Below, one piece after another: positions 33,910-42,408 of a stretch of DNA of 64,000 bases (position 1 is the first letter of the stretch; each line of letters starts with the position of its first letter). The translations under genes and the position numbers were made by a program. Location of the stretch: the NCBI RefSeq assembly GCF_031624635.1, contig NZ_JAMQOQ010000001.1, positions 496,001 through 560,000 on the forward strand, written 5' to 3'. The notes under the pieces are model-generated. The model did no database searches, had not been told where the DNA came from, and saw nothing but the letters and a program-made list of their open reading frames with translations. Source of the DNA: Halogeometricum sp. S3BR5-2. Lineage in GTDB: Archaea; Halobacteriota; Halobacteria; Halobacteriales; Haloferacaceae.

Positions 33910-35256
33910 GTGAGCGAGACGCGCCGACCGAGCGACGCCTGGTTGTACGGATGGGCGGCGGGGTACGCCTCGGTGGGCGCGGCGTCGGTGCTGGTTCCGC
34001 TGTACGCCATCGACCTCGGAGCGGGGGCGTTGCTCGTCAGCCTCATCGCCGCCACCGCGGCGTTCGCGGGCGTCCCCGGTGCGATTCTCTGGGGAAAGGC
34101 GGTCTCGCGGACCCACCGGCGGCGGCCGTTCATCCTCGTCGCCCTCGGTTCGACGGGCGGCGTCCTCCTCCTCGCGCCGCTCCTCTCCTCGCCGTGGACC
34201 GTGCTCGTCGCCAACGCGGCGCTCTGGTTCGTCGTCGCCGCGGCCGCGCCCGTGTTGAACCTCGTCGTCGTCGACGGCTACCAGCCGCACGAGTGGTCGG
34301 TCCGGTTCGGCAAACTGAACCAGTATCAGGGGTACGGTTGGTTAGCGGGCCTCGTCGCCGGCGCGCTGTGGTCCGCGCTCGCGGGGTCGGCGTTCGGAAT
34401 CGCCCCCCTTCCGGCCAAGCGCCTGTTCTTCCTCGCCGCGGGCGTCGTCGCCCTCCTCGGGTTCGCCGCGGTGTACGTCCGCTATCCGGAGCGGCCGCGG
34501 CTGACCGAGCGCCGGTACGTCCGACTGCTCCGCCGCGTCCGGCAGGACGGCCTCGGCGGCAGTCGGTCCACGCGGGCCGTCCCGTTCGGCCCCGGCCGGG
34601 TGTACTGGGCGCTCCGCTCGCTCCGCCGGAACGGGCGGTCCGGCAAACCCGCGACCGAGCGGTTCTCGGGCGAACTGACGCGCTACCTCGCGGCGGCGAC
34701 GCTGTTCTTCGGGGGGTTCGCCGTCTTCTTCGCGCCGCTGCCGTCGTTCCTGACGGACGTCGGCTACACCACCGACCACGTGTTCGCGCTGAACGTCGTC
34801 TCCGCGGCCGCCTCGGCGGTCGCGTACGCGCCCGTCGGGTCGCTCGCGGCCCGGTTCGACCGCTTCCGGCTCCAGACGGGGGCGCTGCTCTCCCGGGTCG
34901 TCGTCTTCCCCCTCGTCGCCGTCGTCGGGGGCGCCCTCGCCCCGCCGGGCGGACTGCTCGTCGTGGGCGCCCTGTTCGCCGTCATCGGACTCGCCTGGGC
35001 GTTCATCGCCGTGACGGCGACGGACATCGTCGCCGACCTCGCGGCGGAACCCGTGCGGAGCGAGGCGCTCGGCGCGTACACGGCGCTCGGGAGCCTCGGC
35101 GGCGGCGTCGGGAGCGCCCTCGGCGGCGTCGTCGCCGGCGGCGTCGGGTACGAGGCCACGTTCGCGCTGGCCGCCTGCTGCATCCTCGCGGCCGCCGTGG
35201 TCGTCGTCCGCGGCCGGCGGTCCGGACGAGGCGCGACGGGAAGTAGCGGGCTCTGA
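33910..35256 (+). CDS. MFS transporter
   Basis: 448 residues from GTG 33910, twelve helices, with the loop motif GKAVSRTHRRRPFILVALGS after helix 2 and VGSLAARFDRFRLQ after helix 8. A long basic central loop (~205-255, RRVRQDGLGGSRSTRAVPF region) separates the halves. Efflux-type MFS; substrate unknown. Divergent from the NCS2 permease with a gap of 121 bases. Confidence 0.87.
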   Translation: MSETRRPSDAWLYGWAAGYASVGAASVLVPLYAIDLGAGALLVSLIAATAAFAGVPGAILWGKAVSRTHRRRPFILVALGSTGGVLLLAPLLSSPWTVLVANAALWFVVAAAAPVLNLVVVDGYQPHEWSVRFGKLNQYQGYGWLAGLVAGALWSALAGSAFGIAPLPAKRLFFLAAGVVALLGFAAVYVRYPERPRLTERRYVRLLRRVRQDGLGGSRSTRAVPFGPGRVYWALRSLRRNGRSGKPATERFSGELTRYLAAATLFFGGFAVFFAPLPSFLTDVGYTTDHVFALNVVSAAASAVAYAPVGSLAARFDRFRLQTGALLSRVVVFPLVAVVGGALAPPGGLLVVGALFAVIGLAWAFIAVTATDIVADLAAEPVRSEALGAYTALGSLGGGVGSALGGVVAGGVGYEATFALAACCILAAAVVVVRGRRSGRGATGSSGL

Positions 35257-35301
35257 GGCGCGGCGACGCGGCCGGAAACGACGGGAAAAAGGACGCCGCG
35301 C

Positions 35302-35778
35302 TCAGTGCGCCGCGACGGCGTCGACCGGCGAGATCCAGATGACGAGTTCGCCGTCGCGCTTGATGACGCCCTCGATGGAGTCGTCTTTCTCTAAAGGCGG
35401 TTCCTCTATCTCGTCGGCGTCGACGCGGACGACTTGGTACACCTCGTCGACCAGCCACCCCACCGCGGCGTCGTCCTCGAACTTGCTGGAGTCGAAGATG
35501 ACGATGCGCTTGGACTCTCCCTCGCCCGTATCGAGGTTCAGGAGGGCTTTCGGGTTGACGATAGACGTGGTGCGACCCCGGAGGTCCATCACGCCGTCGA
35601 CGTAGGCGGGCGCGTTCGGGACGGCGGTCAGAGAGCCTCTGTCGACGATTTCGGAGACGTACTCGATGTCGACGCAGTAGGTCTCTCCGCCGAGTTTGAA
35701 CTCGAGCACCTGTATCTCTCGGACGTCTTCGACCTCGTCGGCGTCGGGCACGGCAGCGGTCTGTGGTTCCTGCGACAT
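35302..35778 (-). CDS. cheW: CheW chemotaxis adaptor
   Basis: 158 residues, one CheW SH3-like double barrel: QVLEFKLGGETYCVDIEYVSE, AVPNAPAYVDGVMDLRGRTT and the final VIWISPVDAV. It bridges CheA to transducers in the polar array. It is divergent from cheB-cheA-cheR-cheF and shares with it a palindromic box. Its TATA (TTTATG at 35844-35839, minus strand) predicts a leader of about 36 bases. An upstream in-frame extension to 35841 is not conserved-looking, so ATG 35778 is taken. Confidence 0.95.
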   Translation of the reverse strand: MSQEPQTAAVPDADEVEDVREIQVLEFKLGGETYCVDIEYVSEIVDRGSLTAVPNAPAYVDGVMDLRGRTTSIVNPKALLNLDTGEGESKRIVIFDSSKFEDDAAVGWLVDEVYQVVRVDADEIEEPPLEKDDSIEGVIKRDGELVIWISPVDAVAAH

Positions 35779-35838
35779 GGTTAATCCCCCGTGACGCGCG
35801 AGCGTCACCGGCTTGGAAGAATCTCGCGTCAAATCGGG

Positions 35839-35892
35839 CATAAAGCTACGTACCCGATTATCAGACGTGAGTATCGTCGGGGAGCGTTTAAG
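35839..35892. promoter_or_regulatory. Bidirectional cheW / cheB promoter with motility box
   Basis: The 14-bp box TATCAGACGTGAGT sits at 35859-35872. Going right, TTTAAG starts at 35887, 28 bases from the first box base. Going left, the box reads ACTCACGTCTGATA and TTTATG starts at 35844, again 28 bases from its first base. Thus one dyad feeds two core promoters with identical geometry. The left-facing half is a perfect TGATA; the right-facing half is degenerate (TGAGT). See the findings for the other copies. Confidence 0.7.
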
Positions 35893-36032
35893 ACCCCTAC
35901 TCCGGAAGAACGGGTAGAGATGAGCGGTCAGAAAAACAGAACGTCACCGACCGGTCGCGCGCCGCCCGCCGGGCCGCGGTGCCGTTCTTCGCGCGCCGAA
36001 CGCGCGCACAGAGAACGAGGGGGAGGGTCGCG

Positions 36033-37205
36033 GTGAGCGCCGCATCCGAGTCGAACGCGGGGGGGAGCGCGACGCGCGCCGTCGTCGTCGACGACTCGCG
36101 GTTCATGCGGACGCTCATCCGCACGCTCCTCGAAGACGGGGGAATCGACGTCGTCGCGGAGGCGGAGAACGGGGCCGAGGCGGTCGACGTCGTCGCCGAA
36201 CACCGCCCCGACGTGGTGACGATGGACATCGAGATGCCCGAGATGAACGGCATCGAAGCCGTCGAGGCCATCATGGAGTCGTGCCCCACACCCGTGTTGA
36301 TGCTCTCGGCGCACGCGGAGGACGACGCCGACGTGACGTTCGAGGCCCTCGACGTGGGCGCCGTCGACTTCGTGACGAAACCCGGCGGCGAGGTCACCTC
36401 CTCGATGCCGCGCGTGAAGCGCGAACTCGTCGAGAAGGTCCGCTCGGCCGCGGCGGTGGACCTCTCGGCGACGCGGCGGACGGAGGCGCTGGGTCGCCGC
36501 GAGACGCCCTCGCGGGGCGGCAAGCGAGCCTCCCGACGGAGTCGGAGAAGCGGCGCCGACCGGACGGAGCGCGCGCCCGCGCCGTCGTCGCGTCGACGGG
36601 CGGCGTCGGACTCGCCGTACCCCGACGTGTCGACGCTGATACTCGGCGCGTCGACCGGGGGGCCGAACGTGGTCGAACGGGTCCTCGCGGACCTGCCGAC
36701 GGTCGCGAACCTCAGAATCGTGGTCGTCCAGCACATGCCCGCGGGGTTCACGAGGCGGTTCGCGGACCGCCTCGACGCGCGGTCGGCGTACCGCGTCGCG
36801 GAGGCGACGGACGGCGAGCGAATCGGCGTCGGCGAGGCGCGCGTCGCCCCCGGCGGGTCGCACCTCGTGGTCGACCGCGACCGCGCGGGGCGACTCTCGC
36901 TGAAACTCACGGACACGAAACCGGTCCACGGCGTCAAGCCCGCCATCGACCTGACGATGGCCTCGGCCGTCGAAGCCGTCGAGGGACCCCTCGTCGGAAC
37001 GCTCCTGACCGGGATGGGACGCGACGGGGTCGACGGCATGGGCCGTATCAACGCCGCGGGCGGGTACACGGTCGCACAGGACGAGGGAACGTCGGCTATC
37101 TTCGGGATGCCGAAGCGGGCCATCGAGGCGGGATGCGTCGACGCCGTCGCCCCCGCCGACGACATCGCCTCGCACATTCTGGCGGGACTGACGGAGGAGG
37201 AGTAG
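36033..37205 (+). CDS. cheB: CheB protein-glutamate methylesterase
   Basis: 390 residues from GTG. The receiver domain (~15-125) has DDSRF, phosphoacceptor Asp65 in TMDIEMPEMNG and the SAHA/KP sites. A basic linker follows, and then the methylesterase domain with the catalytic triad: Ser in LGASTGGPN, His in VVVQHMPAG, Asp in MGRDGVDGM. It removes methyl groups from (and deamidates) transducers. First gene of cheB-cheA-cheR-cheF1; cheA follows after 3 bases. A short 38-codon reading frame (35920-36036) overlaps the GTG as GTGA. Predicted TSS is near 35917. Confidence 0.96.
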   Translation: MSAASESNAGGSATRAVVVDDSRFMRTLIRTLLEDGGIDVVAEAENGAEAVDVVAEHRPDVVTMDIEMPEMNGIEAVEAIMESCPTPVLMLSAHAEDDADVTFEALDVGAVDFVTKPGGEVTSSMPRVKRELVEKVRSAAAVDLSATRRTEALGRRETPSRGGKRASRRSRRSGADRTERAPAPSSRRRAASDSPYPDVSTLILGASTGGPNVVERVLADLPTVANLRIVVVQHMPAGFTRRFADRLDARSAYRVAEATDGERIGVGEARVAPGGSHLVVDRDRAGRLSLKLTDTKPVHGVKPAIDLTMASAVEAVEGPLVGTLLTGMGRDGVDGMGRINAAGGYTVAQDEGTSAIFGMPKRAIEAGCVDAVAPADDIASHILAGLTEEE

Positions 37206-37208
37206 ACG

Positions 37209-39746
37209 ATGGACGAAGAACTCTACCAAGCATTCATCACGGAGTCGGAGGAGAGCATCACGCAACTGAACAACTCGCTCCTGGAGTTGGAGTCGAACCC
37301 CGAGGCCACGGATGCCATCGACGACATCTTCCGGCAGGCGCACACGCTGAAGGGGAACTTCGGCGCGATGGGCTTCGACAACGCCGCCACGGTGGCGCAC
37401 GCCGTCGAGGACCTCTTAGACGAGATACGGCACGACCGACTGGCGGTGACGCCCGACCGCATGGACCTCGTCTTCGACGGGATGGACGAGATTCTCGAAA
37501 TCCTCCGCGACATCGAGGAGCACGGCGAGTCCAAGAGCGACCCGACGGCCCTCGTCGAGGAGATACGCGCCGCCGCGCGGGCGGAGGACGCCGCGGGCGA
37601 GGAACCGTCGACGGCCGACGACGACGATGCCCCGAACGACGACGCCCTCGCCGTCGCGGCCGAGACCCTCGACTTCGAGAGCGACGAACTTACCGACGCC
37701 GAACTGCTGTATCACGCCGACATCGAACTGAACGCCGGCGAGATGAAGGGCGTCGACGCCGGCCTGTTCCTCGGCGGCGTGCCCGACGGCGTCGACGTCG
37801 TCGGGTCGGTCCCGGACATCGACAGCATCGAGGACGGCGAGTTCGACGACGGCTTCGCGCTGTTCGTCGCGAACGTCCCCGAGGCCGAACTCGGCCCGAC
37901 GCTCGCCGGCCTCTGGAAGGTCGAGAGCGTCGAACTGACCGACGTGTCGGCCGTCCTCGCGGACGACCGCGACGCCGAGGCGGCCCTCGCGGACTCGGAC
38001 GCGGAGGCGGATGCGGGCGCGGCCGTAGACGCGGACGCGGCCGAAGTCGACGCGGAACCGGTCGAATCGGGAGCCGCGGACGACGCCGAAGCCGAGGCCG
38101 CCGCGCTCGCCGAGACGTCCGAGGCGGACGCCGAACCGGACGCTGAGCCGGAAGAAGCCGAGGACGGCGACCCCGCCGCGGCGGTCGACCCCGCCGAGGC
38201 CGCGGAGGCCGTCGCGGCCGTCGAGGCCGCCTACTCCGGCGCCGAGTCGGAATCGGAGCAGGAGTCGGAGTCCGAGGACGGACGCGAGAGCGACCGCGAC
38301 GCCGGCGGCGAGTCGGTTTCCGACGCCGACGGGGACGCGGGCGCGGCCGAGGCGACCGCCGCCGAGAGCGGCGCAGAGGGGAGTGCCGAGGGCGCCGACT
38401 CGCCCGCGCGCGACGACGCGGACGAGGAGACGAAGGCGGAGGGCGAGAAGAAACGGGAGAAGCGGGAGAAGGGACAGTCCATCTCCGCGGTCAAGTCCGT
38501 CCGCGTCGACGTCGACCAACTCGACGAACTGCACGAACTGGTCGAGCAACTGGTCACCAGCCGCATCAAACTCCGGCAGGCGATGGAGGGCGAAGTGGTG
38601 GACACGACGAGCGGCCTCGACACGCTCGACGAACTGGACAAGATTTCGACGAACCTCCAGAACACGGTGATGGACATGCGGCTCATCCCGCTGAAGAAGG
38701 TGTTCGACAAGTTCCCGCGACTGGTCCGCGATTTGGCGCGCGACCAGGACAAGCGGGTCCGGTTCACCGTCGAGGGCGAGGACATCGAACTCGACCGGAC
38801 CATCCTCGACGAGATTTCCGACCCGCTGATGCACGTCCTGCGGAACGCCGTGGACCACGGCATCGAACTGCCGGACGAACGAGAGGCCAACGGGAAGCCG
38901 CGAACCGGGACGGTCGAACTCAGCGCGCACCGCGAGCACGACACGGTGGTCATCACCGCCTCCGACGACGGGAGCGGAATCAACGCCGACGCCGTGCGCG
39001 AGAAGGCCGTCTCGAACGGCCTCGCCACCCGCGAGGAACTGAACGCGATGCCCGACGAGGAGGTGTACGACTACATCTTCCACCCCGGCTTCTCGACGAA
39101 CGAGGAGATAACCGACGTCAGCGGCCGCGGCGTCGGCATGGACGTGGTGAAGACCACCGTCGAGGCGCTCGACGGCTCCGCCAGCGTCACCAGCACGCCC
39201 GGCGAGGGCTCGGTGTTCACCATCCGCCTGCCCGTCTCCGTCGCCATCATCAAGGTGCTGTTCGTCCGCGTCGGAGACCGGGAGTTCGGCGTTCCCATCA
39301 AGTACATCGACGAGATTTCGCGGCGCCAGAAGGTCCAGACGATCAACGGCGCGGAAGTCGTCGTCCACGAGGACTCGCTGTTCCCGCTCATCCGCCTCCG
39401 GGACGCCCTCGACATCGACGTCGCCGAGGGCGACGGCGGGATGATCGTTCGCATCCGCCCGTCGGACAGACAGGTGGCGCTGCACTGCGACCACGTCACC
39501 CGGCAGGAGGAAGTCGTCGTCACGCCGCTGCAGGGACCGCTCGGCGGCACCCAGGGGCTCTCCGGGACGGCCGTCATCGGCGACGGAAACGTCATCCCCA
39601 TCCTCGACGTGAGCACGCTCGAACTGCCGTCCGGCGGACGGGAGGCGCTGCGCGAGTGGACGCCGCCGTCCGACGGCGAGTCGGCCGAGGGGTCAGCCGA
39701 CACCGACGCCGACGGGCCCGCCGAAGTCGAGGAGGCGGCGGACTGA
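37209..39746 (+). CDS. cheA: CheA chemotaxis histidine kinase
   Basis: 845 residues. Domains in order: Hpt P1 with phosphoacceptor His45 (RQAHTLKGNFGAMGF), a P2-like CheY-docking segment ~150-255, a highly acidic Ala/Glu/Asp-rich linker (~255-415), dimerisation helices ~425-490 (VRVDVDQLDELHELVEQLV), the ATPase domain with N box LRNAVDHGIE, G boxes DDGSGIN and GRGVGMDVVK, and the CheW-like P5 domain ending near 800. It phosphorylates CheY and CheB. The ~160-residue acidic linker is longer than in bacterial CheA and is presumably disordered in high salt. cheR overlaps the stop (TGATG). Confidence 0.97.
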   Translation: MDEELYQAFITESEESITQLNNSLLELESNPEATDAIDDIFRQAHTLKGNFGAMGFDNAATVAHAVEDLLDEIRHDRLAVTPDRMDLVFDGMDEILEILRDIEEHGESKSDPTALVEEIRAAARAEDAAGEEPSTADDDDAPNDDALAVAAETLDFESDELTDAELLYHADIELNAGEMKGVDAGLFLGGVPDGVDVVGSVPDIDSIEDGEFDDGFALFVANVPEAELGPTLAGLWKVESVELTDVSAVLADDRDAEAALADSDAEADAGAAVDADAAEVDAEPVESGAADDAEAEAAALAETSEADAEPDAEPEEAEDGDPAAAVDPAEAAEAVAAVEAAYSGAESESEQESESEDGRESDRDAGGESVSDADGDAGAAEATAAESGAEGSAEGADSPARDDADEETKAEGEKKREKREKGQSISAVKSVRVDVDQLDELHELVEQLVTSRIKLRQAMEGEVVDTTSGLDTLDELDKISTNLQNTVMDMRLIPLKKVFDKFPRLVRDLARDQDKRVRFTVEGEDIELDRTILDEISDPLMHVLRNAVDHGIELPDEREANGKPRTGTVELSAHREHDTVVITASDDGSGINADAVREKAVSNGLATREELNAMPDEEVYDYIFHPGFSTNEEITDVSGRGVGMDVVKTTVEALDGSASVTSTPGEGSVFTIRLPVSVAIIKVLFVRVGDREFGVPIKYIDEISRRQKVQTINGAEVVVHEDSLFPLIRLRDALDIDVAEGDGGMIVRIRPSDRQVALHCDHVTRQEEVVVTPLQGPLGGTQGLSGTAVIGDGNVIPILDVSTLELPSGGREALREWTPPSDGESAEGSADTDADGPAEVEEAAD

Positions 39747-40582
39747 TGTCGCGCTCGGAGGCCTCCGACGAGGGGTTCCGACGGCTGCTCGACCACGTCG
39801 AGGAGTCGCTGTCGTTCGCGACGAGTTCGTACAACGACGCGTACCTCGACCGGCGAATCTCCGCGCGGATGCGCCGCCGCGGCGTCGACGGCTACGACGC
39901 CTACCAGTCGCTCCTGACCGAGGACGCCGAGGAGCAGCGGGCGCTGTTGAACTCGCTGAGCGTCAACGTCACCAGTTTCTTCCGCAACCCGGAGGTGTGG
40001 GAGGCGCTCCGCGAGGTGCTGGCCGAACTCGCCGAGAACGGGAACGGTCGAGTCCGCATCTGGAGCGCCGCCTGCTCGGACGGCCGCGAGGCGTACTCGC
40101 TTGCGATGCTGGCGCACGACGACGACCGCATCGACCCGAACCGCGTGTCGATACTCGGCACCGACATCAAACCCGAGATACTCGACGCCGCGCGGGCGGG
40201 CGAGTACCGCGCCTCCGAGACGAACGACGTCGCGGAGCAACTCGCGCCGCTCTCCGGGAACGACCGCTACGTCGAACGCGACGGCGACGTCTACCGCGTG
40301 AGCGAGGCGGTGAAGTCGCTGGTGTCGTTCGAGAAACACGACCTCGTGCAGGAGCGGCCGCCGGACACGTTCGACTTGGTGGTGTGTCGGAACCTGTTCA
40401 TCTACATCAACAGCGAGGCGAAGCAGGCGATATTCGACACGCTGGGGTCGGCGCTCAGCCCGCACGGCTACCTCACCATCGGGATGACCGAGACGGTGCC
40501 GCCGTCCTGTCGCGACTGGTTCGAACCGGTCGAGAAACGGCTCCGAATCTACCGGAACGCGACGGGGTCTTCGACTCCGTGA
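39746..40582 (+). CDS. cheR: CheR chemotaxis methyltransferase
   Basis: 278 residues. N-terminal helical domain with the substrate-binding basics (FRRLLDHVEESLSF, RISARMRRRGV) and the SAM-binding Rossmann domain: IWSAACSDGREAYSLAML, GTDIKPEILDAAR, FDLVVCRNLFIYIN. It methylates transducer glutamates with S-adenosylmethionine. Start ATG overlaps the cheA stop. Length is typical. Confidence 0.97.
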   Translation: MSRSEASDEGFRRLLDHVEESLSFATSSYNDAYLDRRISARMRRRGVDGYDAYQSLLTEDAEEQRALLNSLSVNVTSFFRNPEVWEALREVLAELAENGNGRVRIWSAACSDGREAYSLAMLAHDDDRIDPNRVSILGTDIKPEILDAARAGEYRASETNDVAEQLAPLSGNDRYVERDGDVYRVSEAVKSLVSFEKHDLVQERPPDTFDLVVCRNLFIYINSEAKQAIFDTLGSALSPHGYLTIGMTETVPPSCRDWFEPVEKRLRIYRNATGSSTP

Positions 40583-40590
40583 GATAACAG

Positions 40591-41475
40591 ATGAAGCCTG
40601 GCGAGACGAAGGTCGCGGACACGAACGGACGATTCCTGCAGGTGCGGCGCGGCGGGCGGAGTCTCAACGACGCCAACTGGACCAACGGGCGGATTCTCCT
40701 CTCGAATCAGCGGCTCATCCTCGCGGGCACCGGCGGGAAGCGGACGTTCGCGCTCTCCGACATCGAACAGATCGGCGGGCGGTTCGACGTGAACCAGCGC
40801 ATCGCCACCGTCTCCGATTACCTCGCGCTCCGGTACAACGACGGTGAGGACGTGGTCCTCGTAGCGCCGGCGGACCCCGACGAGTTCGAACTCGACCTGT
40901 ACGGGACGCTCCTGAACGCGACGAAGTTCCTCGTCCGCCACCCGGCCGTCGAGGGCGGCGTCGTCCAGAACACCGAGTGGGTCGGCGCGCGACTGAAAGT
41001 CGAGGAGGCGGGGGTCAGCATCGCCACCGTGGAGGGGTCGTTCGTCCACGTCAGACTCGACGACATCGGCGACATCGAGATGGGCCGACGGACGGTCCGC
41101 GAGGAGACGCGCGAGGTCATCGAAGTCGAGCACTCCTACGACGACGGGACGAGCGTGCAGACGTACATTTCGGGGCCGGAGCGCCCGGTGACCATCCTGA
41201 AGTCGCTGCTCCGAATCGGCGAGGAGCAGTCCGAGACGGCGCTCGAACTGTCGAAGCAGGACAAACAGGTTCTGATGGCGCTGTACTCCGGCGTCTCTCC
41301 CTTCGACATCCCGGCCTTTCTCGGCATCGACGTCGACGACGTCGAGGAACTGTTCACCCGCCTCATCGACCACAACGTCCTCGACGAGGTCCGCGTCCGC
41401 CACGAGGTGGAGTTGAACGCCCGCGGGCGCTCCATCGCCGCGGACGCCATCGACGACCAAGCCGCGAACATGTGA
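40591..41475 (+). CDS. cheF: CheF-type archaellum adaptor (CheF1)
   Basis: 294 residues. DUF439/CheF pattern: WTNGRILLSNQRLILAG, SFVHVRLDDIGDIEMGRR, ITILKSLLRIGEE-type ending TILKSLLRIGE, and a C-terminal winged-helix-like segment KQVLMALYSGVSPFDIP. CheF proteins are known in Halobacterium to bind CheY, CheC2 and CheD on one side and archaellum components on the other. It closes the cheBAR operon 8 bases after cheR. A paralogue, CheF2, lies at 42409. Confidence 0.92.
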   Translation: MKPGETKVADTNGRFLQVRRGGRSLNDANWTNGRILLSNQRLILAGTGGKRTFALSDIEQIGGRFDVNQRIATVSDYLALRYNDGEDVVLVAPADPDEFELDLYGTLLNATKFLVRHPAVEGGVVQNTEWVGARLKVEEAGVSIATVEGSFVHVRLDDIGDIEMGRRTVREETREVIEVEHSYDDGTSVQTYISGPERPVTILKSLLRIGEEQSETALELSKQDKQVLMALYSGVSPFDIPAFLGIDVDDVEELFTRLIDHNVLDEVRVRHEVELNARGRSIAADAIDDQAANM

Positions 41476-41632
41476 GCGGGCGGGCGGTGGTCCGGACCCG
41501 GCTTTTCGACGTTTCGAGCGCCTCCCTCCGACGAGAGCGACGTCGATAACCCTAAGACGGACTACCATGCGGATAAGCGAGGAGTACGCGAAGACGCTCA
41601 GCTATTAGTATATGTAGATTGACAAAGAGGGT

Positions 41633-41905
41633 GTGGAACGGCTGTACGTCTACAGCGGCGCTCTCGCGGTGATCGGGGTTTCCGTCGGGTCCCCGGCGGT
41701 GCGCTCGCTCGCCGCCGGTGACCGCAGTATTCCCGTACTGCTCGTGGCGGTCGGCGGGGGATGGATGGTCGTCGGTGCGGTCTACGAATCGCTGCGAACG
41801 GACCCCGACGAGTTTCGCGTTCCCGCCGCTGTGCTCTTCGCGTTAGTCGGCGCCGCCTGCCTGAGTCTCCTCGGAACGCTGCTCTCCGCGCTGTCCGGCG
41901 CGTGA
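41633..41905 (+). CDS. Small three-helix membrane protein
   Basis: 90 residues from GTG: three hydrophobic helices (~4-24, ~33-50 and ~65-88) and no soluble domain. TATTAG at 41603 is exactly 30 bases before the GTG, which supports a leaderless gene. The second half (VAVGGGWMVVGAVYESL) resembles FVTGSGGWLLISIGVNLF of the neighbour on the opposite strand (41958-42299), so the two may be relatives. Both sit between the two cheF genes. Function unknown. Confidence 0.6.
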   Translation: MERLYVYSGALAVIGVSVGSPAVRSLAAGDRSIPVLLVAVGGGWMVVGAVYESLRTDPDEFRVPAAVLFALVGAACLSLLGTLLSALSGA

Positions 41906-41957
41906 GTGGCGTGCATCGAGCGGTCCACCGCGCAGAGACGACGCTCGAATCGGGCGG

Positions 41958-42299
41958 TCATACCCCCGACAGCATCGCGCCGGTCGCGGCGACCACGAGG
42001 AGACCGAAGAGGAGGAGCCACGCGGAACCCAGCCACGCCGCGCGTTCGCTCCCCGTCCACTCGAAGTCCAGCGCACCCCGTCCGCGGAAGAGATTGACGC
42101 CGATGCTGATGAGCAACCATCCGCCGCTACCCGTGACGAACAGCGCCAGCGAACGCTCGTTACTGAACGCCAGCGGCAGTTGACTCGCTCCGACGAGCAC
42201 GCAGGTGAGACCGGTGAGGTGCGACCGCTCGACCGACCCGCGGAGGCGCGACTCGCTACCCGACGAATTGAGGAGGCGAGAGAGTCGATTCCGAACCAT
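41958..42299 (-). CDS. Small membrane protein between the cheF genes
   Basis: 113 residues. A basic N-terminus (~1-30) precedes three or four helices (LTGLTCVLVGASQLPLAF, ALFVTGSGGWLLISIGVN, AWLGSAWLLLFGLLVVAATG). Faces the 90-residue gene convergently. No family is recognised. Start at 42299 is chosen because the residues before it are non-membrane and arginine-rich. Base use at third positions is less extreme than in the che genes, as if inserted later. Confidence 0.5.
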   Translation of the reverse strand: MVRNRLSRLLNSSGSESRLRGSVERSHLTGLTCVLVGASQLPLAFSNERSLALFVTGSGGWLLISIGVNLFRGRGALDFEWTGSERAAWLGSAWLLLFGLLVVAATGAMLSGV

Positions 42300-42408
42300 C
42301 ACGGCGTGTCGTTCCGCCGTCACAATATCGTTTATCCCACGCGACGACCGAACGGCGCGGGCGTTCGCCACTGAGTCGAAAACTGAAAAATAGCCTCGAA
42401 CGGAGCGT

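Noticed and set aside
32134-34290. Long minus-strand frame overlapping the NCS2 permease
   Set aside because: Arg/Pro/His-rich out-of-frame translation of the permease; the permease frame has family motifs and membrane helices.
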